This document shows, in pieces, positions 1 to 6,825 of a stretch of 64,000 nucleotides of DNA (position 1 is its first letter; every line of letters begins with the position of its first letter). A model generated the notes under the pieces. That model saw only the letters and a program-made list of their open reading frames with translations, was not told the DNA's origin and searched no databases. The translations under genes and the position numbers were made by a program. This DNA is from Streptomyces umbrinus (GTDB lineage Bacteria > Actinomycetota > Actinomycetes > Streptomycetales > Streptomycetaceae): contig NZ_JAUSZI010000002.1 in the NCBI RefSeq assembly GCF_030817415.1, forward strand, positions 6,820,001 through 6,884,000. Direction: 5' to 3'.

Positions 1-65
1 CGTTGCATTGGGCTGCGCGTGAACGCTATGCTGGAGGCGTCAAGCAAGCGTGAAAGGGGACCGCG

Positions 66-821
66 ATGCCGGGAGGCAGACTCACCCAGCAGGAACGCCA
101 GCAGATCGGGCTGGGACTGGCCGACGGGCTCGCCTATGCGGAGATCGCCAGGCGTCTCGACCGTCCGACGTCGACGATCACACGTGAGGTGATGCGCAAC
201 GGCGGCCCCACCGCCTACCGCCCCGACCTGGCCCACCGCGCCACCGAGCGCCGTGCCCACCGGCGCAGGCAGGCCGAGCCCCGGGGGTCGGAGGCGCCTC
301 CGCAGGCCTACGGGCGTGACGCGGAAGCCGTGCGCGAGTACGAGGAGACGTTCACCACCGTCTTCATGCGGCAGGGCCTGCCCAAGATGATGTCCCGGGT
401 GCTGGCCTGTCTCTTCACGAGTGACGCGGGCAGCCTCACCGCGTCCGAACTCGTCCAGCGCCTCCAGGTCAGCCCGGCGTCCATCTCCAAGGCGATCGCG
501 TTCCTGGAGAGCCAGGACCTCGTCCGCCGGGAGCGCGACGAAAACCGCCGGGAGCGCTATTCGGTCGACGACGACGTCTGGTACCAGTCGATGGTGGCCA
601 GCGCCCGCGGCACCTTCCAGCTCGCCGAGACCGCACGGCAGGGCGTCGGCATCCTCGGGCCCGACACCCCGGCCGCCGCCCGCCTCGAAAACATCGCCCG
701 CTTCCTCGACTTCGTGAGCGAGAGCCTCATCCGCGCCGCGGACCAGGCCCGCGAAGTCCTCCACACGAAACCCGAGTCGACCGTGCCTGAATCCGTGCCT
801 GAATCCGTGCCTGAAAGCTGA
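66..821 (+). CDS. HTH regulator: IS30-type HTH head plus GbsR/MarR-like winged helix
   Basis: A 251-residue predicted cytoplasmic transcription regulator. Residues 5-45 (LTQQERQQIGLGLADG, then YAEIARRL and TITREVMRNG) match the helix-turn-helix found at the N-terminus of IS30 transposases. Residues about 95-190 read as a MarR/GbsR-like winged helix (LTASELVQRLQVSPASISKA, then RRERDENRRERYSVDDDVW). No transposase catalytic core follows, so this is a regulator that uses the IS30-type HTH, not a transposase. The ATG is preceded by AAAGGGGA at a good distance. The C-terminal tail is three copies of a PES-type repeat encoded by 12-bp tandem DNA repeats. The target is unknown; the next gene is convergent, 12 bp away. 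Confidence 0.8.
   Translation: MPGGRLTQQERQQIGLGLADGLAYAEIARRLDRPTSTITREVMRNGGPTAYRPDLAHRATERRAHRRRQAEPRGSEAPPQAYGRDAEAVREYEETFTTVFMRQGLPKMMSRVLACLFTSDAGSLTASELVQRLQVSPASISKAIAFLESQDLVRRERDENRRERYSVDDDVWYQSMVASARGTFQLAETARQGVGILGPDTPAAARLENIARFLDFVSESLIRAADQAREVLHTKPESTVPESVPESVPES
783..818 (+). repeat. Three 12-bp in-frame tandem repeats at a gene 3' end
   Basis: Unit GTGCCTGAATCC occurs at 783-794 and 795-806; a third copy at 807-818 differs in its last bases. It encodes the VPES repeats that end the upstream regulator. Replication slippage would change the tail length without breaking the frame. Confidence 0.85.
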
Positions 822-833
822 GCGGGAGCCCGG

Positions 834-1832
834 TTACGCGACCCGCAGCAACAGCTTCCCCGTGCTCGTCCGCCCGCCCATCAGCCGGTGCGCCTCGGAC
901 GCCTCCTCCAGCGGGAACTCCGCGGTCACCGGCAGGGACACGACCCCCTCCGCCACGGCCGCGAACGCCTTCTCCGTCAGCTCCCGCAGAGCGCCCGGCG
1001 CTGTCTGGGCCAGGGTCAGGATGGAGAAGCCGGAGACCGACAGGCCGGTCGGGTACAGCTCCGGCTGCCCGACCCGCCACGGCTCGGCCGAGCTCGCGTT
1101 GCCGAACGACACCAGGCGCCCGAAGACGGCCAGGGAGGCGAGGGACGCCCTGAAGGTCTCGCCGCCGACCGGGTCCAGGGCCAGGTCGACGCCCCGCCCG
1201 CCCGTCGCCGCACGCACCTCGTCCACGAACCCCGCGGAGCCCGTGGAGTTCGAGGACGGGGTGACGAACACGTCGTCGTAGCCGTGGTCCAGCGCGTACT
1301 TCGCCTTCGCCGCGCCCGACACCACTCCGAAGACGCCGGAGGCTCCCGCCGCCTTCGCCAACTGCCCCACCACAGTGCCGACTCCGCCCGCCGCGCCCTG
1401 CACGAGAACCGTCTCGCCAGGCTGCAGCCGGCCCACCGCGTGCACGAGGGCGTACGCGGTCGGCAGGACCGTGGGCAGCGTGGCGGCCGTACGGAGGTCC
1501 ACGCCCGACGGCAACGGGAAGACGGTCGTCGCGTCGGCCACCACCACGTCCGCGTACGCGCCGCCGTTCGTGAGGGCCGCCACCTGCCGGCCGACCTCGA
1601 CACCCGACACGCCCTCGCCGAGCGCCCGGACCCGGCCGGAGACCTCAAGGCCGGGGACGAACGGCAGTGACGGCACGCGGTAGCCCTCGCCCCGCGCCTT
1701 GAGGTCCGCGAAGTTCACCCCGGTGTACGCCACGTCCACGCTCACCTGGCCGGGGCCCGGCTCGGGTACCTCCGTCTCCACCGTCCTGAGGACCTCGGGG
1801 CCGCCGTACTCCTGGACCTGAACCGCGCGCAT
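834..1832 (-). CDS. NADPH:quinone oxidoreductase / zinc-type alcohol dehydrogenase family
   Basis: A 332-residue medium-chain dehydrogenase/reductase of the quinone oxidoreductase (QOR) type, predicted to reduce quinones or enones with NADPH in the cytoplasm. It starts MRAVQVQEYGGPEVL, has the GroES-like fold with PGLEVSGRV, and has the Rossmann loop VQGAAGGVGTVVGQLAKA near residue 150. No zinc-ligand cluster is visible, which fits QOR rather than a true alcohol dehydrogenase. A longer reading frame exists upstream, but homology begins at ATG 1832, which gives the usual family length. It is divergent from an ArsR-type regulator 108 bp away, with a 14-bp palindrome between them, so it is probably that regulator's target. 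Confidence 0.88.
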   Translation of the reverse strand: MRAVQVQEYGGPEVLRTVETEVPEPGPGQVSVDVAYTGVNFADLKARGEGYRVPSLPFVPGLEVSGRVRALGEGVSGVEVGRQVAALTNGGAYADVVVADATTVFPLPSGVDLRTAATLPTVLPTAYALVHAVGRLQPGETVLVQGAAGGVGTVVGQLAKAAGASGVFGVVSGAAKAKYALDHGYDDVFVTPSSNSTGSAGFVDEVRAATGGRGVDLALDPVGGETFRASLASLAVFGRLVSFGNASSAEPWRVGQPELYPTGLSVSGFSILTLAQTAPGALRELTEKAFAAVAEGVVSLPVTAEFPLEEASEAHRLMGGRTSTGKLLLRVA

Positions 1833-1868
1833 GCCACACTCCCCCGTCGACTGTTCAATGAAAAGCGA

Positions 1869-1882
1869 ACACTCCGGAGTGT
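1869..1882. promoter_or_regulatory. Perfect 14-bp palindrome between oxidoreductase and ArsR-type gene
   Basis: ACACTCCGGAGTGT is a perfect inverted repeat 36 bp upstream of the oxidoreductase start and 58 bp upstream of the divergent regulator. A half site ACACTC recurs about 20 bp further on. Position and symmetry suggest the operator of the winged-helix regulator; this is inference. Confidence 0.6.
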
Positions 1883-1940
1883 ATGGTTTTCGTCGAACAC
1901 TCGGCAAGGCGGAAACGCCCGTGCTCAAGGGAAGGCGGAC

Positions 1941-2267
1941 ATGGTGGAGCGCGTCAGTCACCGGGCGGCCCCCGAGCACACCCACCCCGACGAGGTCCTG
2001 GTCCTGACCGCCCTCGCCGCCCTCTCCGATCCCGTACGCATCGCGCTGGTACGGGAGCTGGCGGGGTCCCCCGTCTGGACGCGCAGCTGCGGAAGCTTCG
2101 ACGTGCCCGTCGGCAAGGCGGCCCTCAGCCATCACTTCTCCGTGCTGCGCGGCGCAGGACTCGTGGAGCAGCGCGACGAGGGGGCCAGGCGCGTCAACCG
2201 CCTCCGCCGCGAGGAGTTCGACGCCCGCTTCCCGGGGCTTCTCGCCCTCGTCCTGCGCGAGGACTGA
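1941..2267 (+). CDS. ArsR/SmtB-type winged-helix regulator
   Basis: A 108-residue predicted DNA-binding protein. The winged helix spans residues 20-95: LSDPVRIALVREL, then KAALSHHFSVLRGAGLVEQR as the recognition helix, then DEGARRVNRLRREEF as the wing. No CxC metal motif is seen, so a metal-free or redox signal is more likely than arsenic; a single Cys (SCG) lies near residue 50. The RBS-like AAGGGAAGG precedes the ATG. It is divergent from the quinone oxidoreductase, an arrangement common for regulators of this kind that repress a neighbouring reductase. Confidence 0.85.
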   Translation: MVERVSHRAAPEHTHPDEVLVLTALAALSDPVRIALVRELAGSPVWTRSCGSFDVPVGKAALSHHFSVLRGAGLVEQRDEGARRVNRLRREEFDARFPGLLALVLRED

Positions 2268-2310
2268 CCCGCACGTCTTCCTGCGCGAGGGCGGCCAGGT
2301 CGCTGGGCGG

Positions 2311-3378
2311 TCAGTCCGTCGTCGCCGGCAGTCGCAGTCGGGCCCGGTAGCCGCCGTCCGCCGTCCGGCCCGCCTCGAAGGAGCCGTCGAGGTTCTCGGC
2401 CCGTTCGCCCAGACCGATCAACCCCTGTTGTGAGCCGGGCAGTTCGAGGGTGGAACGGGTCGGCGGAGTGTTCGTTACGGTCACGCCCAGCTCGTCGCCC
2501 CGGTGCCACAGCTGTACGGTCGCCGTCGCGCCGGGCGCGTGTTTGCGTACGTTCGTGAGGGCCTCCTGCACGCTCCGGTAGACCGCGCGCTGGACCGGGG
2601 CCCCGATACCGGGCGGGAGTTCGCCCTCCAGGCTCACCTCGATACCGCTCGTGTCGATCAGTTGCCGCAGGTCCGCGAGCGTCGGCTGCGGGGTCAGCTC
2701 GGTCGTACGGCCGCCTGAGGCCCGCAACGGCGTGACCATGTGCCGCAGTTCGTCGAGCGTCGTGACGCCGAGCTCACGGATCGTCCGGGCTGCCTCGCGA
2801 GTGCCGGAGTCCGGCGCGCCGACCTGCAACGCCCCGGCCCGTACGGCGATGAGGCTCACCTGGTGGGAGACGACGTCGTGCATCTCCCTTGTCAGCTGGG
2901 CCCGTTCGCGGGCCAGCATGTTCTGGGCGTGCAGCAGCCGCTCGTGCTCGCGTACCTCCTCGATCTCGACCAGCCGGACCGCGGCGTCGCGCCGGGCCTG
3001 GACCAACTGACCCAGGAAGACCGGGGCGGCCGCGGTCGCCAGCAGGTAGACGAAGTTGACGAAGGTCCAGGTGCGGTCGTCCGACGCGTACTCCGACAGC
3101 GGCCACGGCATGGCGGAGGCCGCCGCCGACGCGGTGGCGCAGACCATCAACAGGCGGCGGTCCCGGCTGCGTTCGGCCAGTGTGTAGAGGGCGGCCAGGG
3201 GTGCCACCACGACCGACGAGAACAGCGCGGCGGGCAGCGACAGCAGGAAGACGGGCAGCGGGAAGCGCCGCCGAACGGCGAGCGCCGCGCAGGCGGCGAC
3301 CGAGAGAACCACCTCGACCGGGGTGTCCCGGTCGAGCTGCCACCACACGTCCAGCGCCGCCAGGGCGACGAGCAGCAC
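2311..3378 (-). CDS. Sensor histidine kinase, HisKA_3 type (5' end uncertain, no partner regulator)
   Basis: About 355 residues. It has several N-terminal membrane helices, the HisKA_3 box MHDVVSHQVSLI with phosphoacceptor His, then a HATPase domain (EALTNVRKHAPGA as N box, GLIGLGERAENL as G box). This class normally pairs with a NarL-type response regulator, but none is adjacent. Recognisable kinase sequence runs to codon GTC at about 3414 (VKKALLSAPRLVDVLL), yet no start codon lies there. The first in-frame candidate is GTG 3378, which removes a few residues of the first membrane helix region. Just beyond, the opposite strand becomes a DUF5753 gene fragment, so the native start was probably lost at a deletion junction. 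The long upstream extension is antisense of that fragment and not real. Confidence 0.78.
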   Translation of the reverse strand: MLLVALAALDVWWQLDRDTPVEVVLSVAACAALAVRRRFPLPVFLLSLPAALFSSVVVAPLAALYTLAERSRDRRLLMVCATASAAASAMPWPLSEYASDDRTWTFVNFVYLLATAAAPVFLGQLVQARRDAAVRLVEIEEVREHERLLHAQNMLARERAQLTREMHDVVSHQVSLIAVRAGALQVGAPDSGTREAARTIRELGVTTLDELRHMVTPLRASGGRTTELTPQPTLADLRQLIDTSGIEVSLEGELPPGIGAPVQRAVYRSVQEALTNVRKHAPGATATVQLWHRGDELGVTVTNTPPTRSTLELPGSQQGLIGLGERAENLDGSFEAGRTADGGYRARLRLPATTD

Positions 3379-3420
3379 GTCGACGAGCCGGGGAGCCGAC
3401 AGCAGCGCTTTCTTGACCCC

Positions 3421-3900
3421 GGCGGCCCGTTCTACGCCGTCGTGCTGGACGAGAGCTGCCTGCGCAACGCGATGGGGAGCTCGGCCGTCATGCGCGACCA
3501 GTGCGCGCACCTGTTGCGTGTCGCGCGGCACTCCAACATCCACATCCAGGTCGCTCCGGCCGGTTCCTTCGGACTCGACCGGCCCAGCGGCACCGTGTCG
3601 TTGATTCCGCTCCCCGACGGGCATCAATGGGTCTACGCGGAAGCCCTCGACCGCGGCCATTTCAACGATGATCCGGCCGTCTATGCGCGCTATGCCCAGA
3701 CCTATGATGTGCTGAGGGCGGACTCTCCGTCAGCCCGCGAATCCGCCGCTTTGATCAGCGACGCGATGGAGGGGTACGAGGAGCATGGACAAGCACGAGC
3801 TGAGCGCGGCGACTTGGACCAAGAGCACCTACAGCGACGCCAACGGCGGAGCCTGCATCGAAATCGCCCCCGGCATCCCCGACATCGTCCCCGTCCGTGA
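3421..3900 (+). pseudogene. 3' remnant of an XRE-family DUF5753 regulator
   Basis: From about 3427 the frame reads as the C-terminal half of a DUF5753 protein (VVLDESCLRNAMGSSAVMRD, then HSNIHIQVAPAGSFGLDRPS, then YAEALDRGHFNDDPAVYARY). The XRE helix-turn-helix half, normally about 100 residues plus the first part of DUF5753, is missing. Upstream sequence is the start of the histidine kinase on the other strand. The frame also runs past the usual end, overlapping the DUF397 gene to a stop at 3900, so the 3' end may be frameshifted. It has no start codon or RBS of its own. I call it a truncated gene. Confidence 0.75.
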
Positions 3901-3976
3901 CAGCAAGAACCCCACCGGCCCCACCCTGCTCATCCAGCGGAGCGCCTGGGCGGCGTTCGTGGCGGCCGTCCGGTAG
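3785..3976 (+). CDS. DUF397 domain protein
   Basis: A 63-residue small protein with the DUF397 pattern: W-x-KSTYS near the start, GG-ACIEIA, VPVRDSKNP, then a final W-x-x-F-V-A-A-V. DUF397 genes sit directly after XRE-DUF5753 regulators in Streptomyces (the bldB/whiJ-like arrangement) and are thought to modulate them. Here the partner is truncated, leaving this as an orphan, although many unlinked copies are normal in the genus. The ATG at 3785 follows GAGGAG closely. Confidence 0.9.
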   Translation: MDKHELSAATWTKSTYSDANGGACIEIAPGIPDIVPVRDSKNPTGPTLLIQRSAWAAFVAAVR

Positions 3977-4116
3977 GAGACGTCAACTCCTCTGGTGGGG
4001 CTAGCTACACCTCCACTCAGGGAGGTCGCTTCATGGTGGCGAGGAGCGAGCGGCGGGATGGTTGTACCCAGACGCTCCCGGAGGTTCACAGCCTCTCCGC
4101 CCGGAAGGAAACCGCC

Positions 4117-4302
4117 ATGAACAACCCCGCCACCCCCGCCACCGTCGTCGCGGCCCCCGAGAGTGAGCTCGGGCCGCTGCTGGACGCCTGGGACCAGGCG
4201 CACACGGCTGCCACCGCTGATCCCGAGTGGCGGCATCTGCTGGACGAGATGGCGCATCCGCGCACGACGCAGGCGTTCTACCGCCTGGCGGCGGGGCGTT
4301 GA
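4117..4302 (+). CDS. Small hypothetical protein, 61 residues
   Basis: Starts MNNPATPATVVAAPESELG and contains PLLDAWDQAHTAA, EWRHLLDEMAHP and FYRLAAGR. The ATG is preceded by GGAAGGA at ideal spacing, which supports real translation from 4117 rather than the longer frame starting at 4033. Predicted cytoplasmic and mostly helical, with no membrane segment. I do not recognise the family. It lies 141 bp downstream of the DUF397 gene and could belong to the same regulatory remnant. Confidence 0.6.
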   Translation: MNNPATPATVVAAPESELGPLLDAWDQAHTAATADPEWRHLLDEMAHPRTTQAFYRLAAGR

Positions 4303-4328
4303 CCGGGTGGGGGCCTTTTTCGCCCCCC

Positions 4329-4357
4329 CGCCCCTATAGGGGCGCGGGGAACTGCGC
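4329..4357. repeat. Interspersed GC-rich repeat A (core AGGGGCGCGGGGAACTGCGC) with palindrome
   Basis: The 20-base core lies at 4338-4357 and overlaps a perfect 16-bp palindrome CGCCCCTATAGGGGCG at 4329-4344. The core recurs at 11800, 19681, 19709 and 24657, always between genes. Here it follows the small gene ending at 4302 and a G-rich/C-rich hairpin near 4310-4328, so it may act as a transcription terminator. Confidence 0.75.
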
Positions 4358-4478
4358 GATCAGCCACACCCAACCCGCACCCGGGCGAGAAACGTCATCG
4401 GGCGGACCGATGGCCCCATCGGGAGGACGCCCCGGTGGGGCGTGGACCCGTACCGGCGGCCGCTCGTAGCTTCGGGGC

Positions 4479-5435
4479 ATGGCTACAGACAGCACGTCCG
4501 AGCGCAAGGGCACAGCCCAGCTGACCGCCGCGATGGTCCTCTCCGGAACCCTCGGGATCTTCGTCGTGGAGTCGGGCGCCTCGCCCTTCAACGTCGTGTT
4601 CTTCCGCGTCCTCTTCGGCGCCCTGGCACTCGGCGCGTACGCCCTCGCCCGCGGCTACTTCCGCGACCACGGGCTCACCCCGCGCAAGCTCGGACTCGCG
4701 GCCCTCGGCGGCCTGTTCATCGTCTTCAACTGGGTCTTCCTCTTCCAGTCGTACGAGAACACGTCGATCTCGGTCGCGACCGTCGTCTACCACACGCAGC
4801 CGTTCTACGTGGTGCTGCTCGGCGCCCTCCTCTTCCGCGAACGCCTCACCGCCGCGAAGGCCGGCTGGATCGCGCTCGCCTTCGTGGGCCTGATCCTCGT
4901 CTCCGGCGTCAGGCCCTCGGACTTCACGGGCGGCGACGGCACGTACCTCCTGGGCGTCGGCCAGGCCCTCCTCGCCGCGCTCCTCTACGGCCTCTCCACC
5001 CTCGTCACCAAGCGCATCACGGGCGTACGCCCGCACCTCATCGCCCTCGTCCAGGTCGTCGTCGGAATCCCGCTGCTGCTGCCGTTCGCCGACTTCGGCG
5101 CGATGAGCGGCACGGGCGCCGACTGGGGCTGGCTGGTCGGTCTCGGGGTCATCCACACGGGCCTGATGTACGTCCTGATGTACGCCGCCTACGCCCAGCT
5201 GCCGACCGCCAAGATCGCCGTGCTCGCCTTCACCTACCCGGCGGTGGCGATGGTCGCGGACTGGGCGGTGTACGGACACCACATCGGGCTCGTCCAGGCA
5301 CTCGGCGTCCCGCTGATCGTGGCCGCGAGCCTGAAGGTCACCCTTGCTCGGCAACCAGCTTCCGCGCCTGCTCCACGAACAGCCGCGCGTGCGCCGGAAG
5401 CCGCTTCCCGGACCGCCACGCCAGCTGAGTTCTGA
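4479..5435 (+). CDS. EamA/DMT-family transporter
   Basis: A 318-residue inner-membrane protein with about ten hydrophobic helices and two EamA repeats (first from FVVESGASPFNVVFFRVLFG, second from LIALVQVVVGIPLLL). DMT proteins export or import small metabolites; the substrate is not readable here. The conserved RERLTAAKAGWIALAFVGL closes the first repeat. Its last 33 codons (an Ala/Pro/Arg-rich soluble tail) overlap the 3' end of the convergent LysR gene by 98 bp, which is unusual and may mean the tail is an extension gained when the ancestral stop was lost. Confidence 0.9.
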   Translation: MATDSTSERKGTAQLTAAMVLSGTLGIFVVESGASPFNVVFFRVLFGALALGAYALARGYFRDHGLTPRKLGLAALGGLFIVFNWVFLFQSYENTSISVATVVYHTQPFYVVLLGALLFRERLTAAKAGWIALAFVGLILVSGVRPSDFTGGDGTYLLGVGQALLAALLYGLSTLVTKRITGVRPHLIALVQVVVGIPLLLPFADFGAMSGTGADWGWLVGLGVIHTGLMYVLMYAAYAQLPTAKIAVLAFTYPAVAMVADWAVYGHHIGLVQALGVPLIVAASLKVTLARQPASAPAPRTAARAPEAASRTATPAEF

Positions 5436-6234
5436 GAGTGAAGGGCGGCTCCCAGGGCAGGGCCACGAGCCGGCCGTCGGCAAGCTCCTCCGCCACCGTC
5501 ACCGCGGGCAGGAGGGCGATGCCGAGGCCGGCCGCCGCCGCCCGCTTGGTCGCCTCGATCGTGCCGAACTCCATGAACGAGACCGGCTCCGCGGACCGGG
5601 TGTTGAGCTCCTCCTCGAACAGGTCCCGGTAGGCGCAGCCCGGTTCGGTGGCCAGCAGCGGCTCGCGTACGAGATCGGCGGTCGACACGGTCGTCACCGC
5701 CGCTCCCGCCAGGGAATGGCCGGGGGCCGCCACCAGCGCCAGCGGCTCCTCCGTGAGCGGTATGACCTCAAGACCCGCGTGCTCCGTCTCCCGCTCCATC
5801 AGGAAACCCACGTCGTACGTGCCCTGCCGCAGCGCCTGCCGGGTCTCGTCGCCCAGCGTCGGACGCATGGACAGCCGCACCCCGGGATAGCGGTGGTGGA
5901 ACAGTTCGAGGAGCGGGGACAGGCGGTAGGACGTCAGCGACTCCATCGTGCCGACCGTCAGCGTGCCCGAGGGCTCCTCCGTACCGACGACCGCCGCCCG
6001 TGCCTCCTCGCTCAGCTCGATGATCTGCCGGGCGTAGGGGAGGAGCCGGTCGCCCGCCTCGGTCAGCCGGATGCGGCTGCCGAGCCGGTCGAAGAGCTGC
6101 ACCCCGAGCGAGGACTCCAGGGCGCGGATCTGGCTGGTCACGCTGGACTGGGCGTACTTCAGCTCGGCCGCCGCCTGCGTGAAGCTCAGCACGGTCGCGA
6201 CCTTCTCGAAGGTGACCAGCAGACGGATCTCCAC
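5338..6234 (-). CDS. LysR-family transcriptional regulator
   Basis: A 298-residue LTTR. Residues 1-60 carry the classical winged HTH (LLVTFEKVATVLSFTQAAAE, then YAQSSVTSQIRALESSLGVQ, then LFDRLGSRIRLTEAGDRLL). The remaining two-lobe effector domain includes SGTLTVGTMES and GLGIALLPAVTVA. The start is GTG at 6234. It is convergent with the EamA transporter and overlaps it by 98 bp, so the usual divergent LTTR-target layout does not apply. The gene upstream on the same strand is the small membrane protein at 6288. Direct 13-bp repeats just upstream of its start could bear on its regulation. Confidence 0.92.
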   Translation of the reverse strand: MEIRLLVTFEKVATVLSFTQAAAELKYAQSSVTSQIRALESSLGVQLFDRLGSRIRLTEAGDRLLPYARQIIELSEEARAAVVGTEEPSGTLTVGTMESLTSYRLSPLLELFHHRYPGVRLSMRPTLGDETRQALRQGTYDVGFLMERETEHAGLEVIPLTEEPLALVAAPGHSLAGAAVTTVSTADLVREPLLATEPGCAYRDLFEEELNTRSAEPVSFMEFGTIEATKRAAAAGLGIALLPAVTVAEELADGRLVALPWEPPFTLRTQLAWRSGKRLPAHARLFVEQARKLVAEQG

Positions 6235-6246
6235 CTCAGGGCTCCA

Positions 6247-6285
6247 TCTCAGAACTGCGTCTCAGAACTGCGTCTCAGAACTCCA
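6247..6285. repeat. 13-bp tandem repeats upstream of the LysR gene
   Basis: TCTCAGAACTGCG occurs at 6247-6259 and 6260-6272, and a partial copy starts at 6273. They fill the 53-bp gap between the PLDc_N gene stop and the LysR start. They may be slippage products or reiterated half-sites. Confidence 0.75.
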
Positions 6286-6287
6286 CG

Positions 6288-6719
6288 TCAGGGCTTCGGC
6301 GGGGTGGAGTCGTCCGGGCCGTCGCCCGAACCGCCCTCGCGGCGCTTCAGCTCCTCCTCGCGGCGGCGGAGGTCGTCCTCCCAGTTCTTGAGGTGCGCCT
6401 CGTCGTCCGTCACGGCGTCCGCCGGGTCGTCGTCCTTGCCGCTGTCGTTCTCGCCGCTGTCGTCCTTGAGGGACTTCAGGAACTCCGGGTTGTCGTCGGG
6501 CGCGACCCAGCCGCCCCGGCCGGAGGAGAGGCCGCGCGGCTTGCGCTGGTGGCCGACGATCAGCCAGGAGATGGAGCCGACGAGCGGGAACAGCAGCACG
6601 AGGATCGCCCAGAGGGGCTTCGGGATGTAGCGGATGTCCTTCTCGTCGGTGGTGATGCAGTCGATGAACGCATAGATGCTGAGCCCCAACGGCACCAGAA
6701 TCATCAGCACCCGAAGCAT
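6288..6719 (-). CDS. PLDc_N-domain small membrane protein
   Basis: 143 residues. Two membrane helices lie in the first 60 residues ([19 protein letters not shown], then [20 protein letters not shown]), followed by VGHQRKPRG: the pattern of the phospholipase D/cardiolipin synthase N-terminal (PLDc_N) family. No HKD catalytic motif follows, so this is the stand-alone membrane form common in actinobacteria. The C-terminal half is acidic, charged and probably disordered ([13 protein letters not shown], then [12 protein letters not shown]). Function unknown; probably a membrane-anchored accessory protein. Confidence 0.85.
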   Translation of the reverse strand: MLRVLMILVPLGLSIYAFIDCITTDEKDIRYIPKPLWAILVLLFPLVGSISWLIVGHQRKPRGLSSGRGGWVAPDDNPEFLKSLKDDSGENDSGKDDDPADAVTDDEAHLKNWEDDLRRREEELKRREGGSGDGPDDSTPPKP

Positions 6720-6825
6720 TCGGCGGTCCCCCTGCGTGTGGAGAGTGGAGATGCGTGCGAGATCGGGGCCGGGTGAGCGGCCCCCGTTACAGGTTCAGCG
6801 TAGCGAGTAGCCGATACTGGAACGC

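Noticed and set aside
66..200. IS30 transposase fragment
   Set aside because: Only the HTH resembles IS30. A winged helix of the MarR/GbsR type follows and no DDE residues or inverted repeats are present.
3379..3660. N-terminal extension of the histidine kinase to ATG 3660
   Set aside because: This part is the antisense of the DUF5753 fragment; no membrane helix or sensor domain is encoded.
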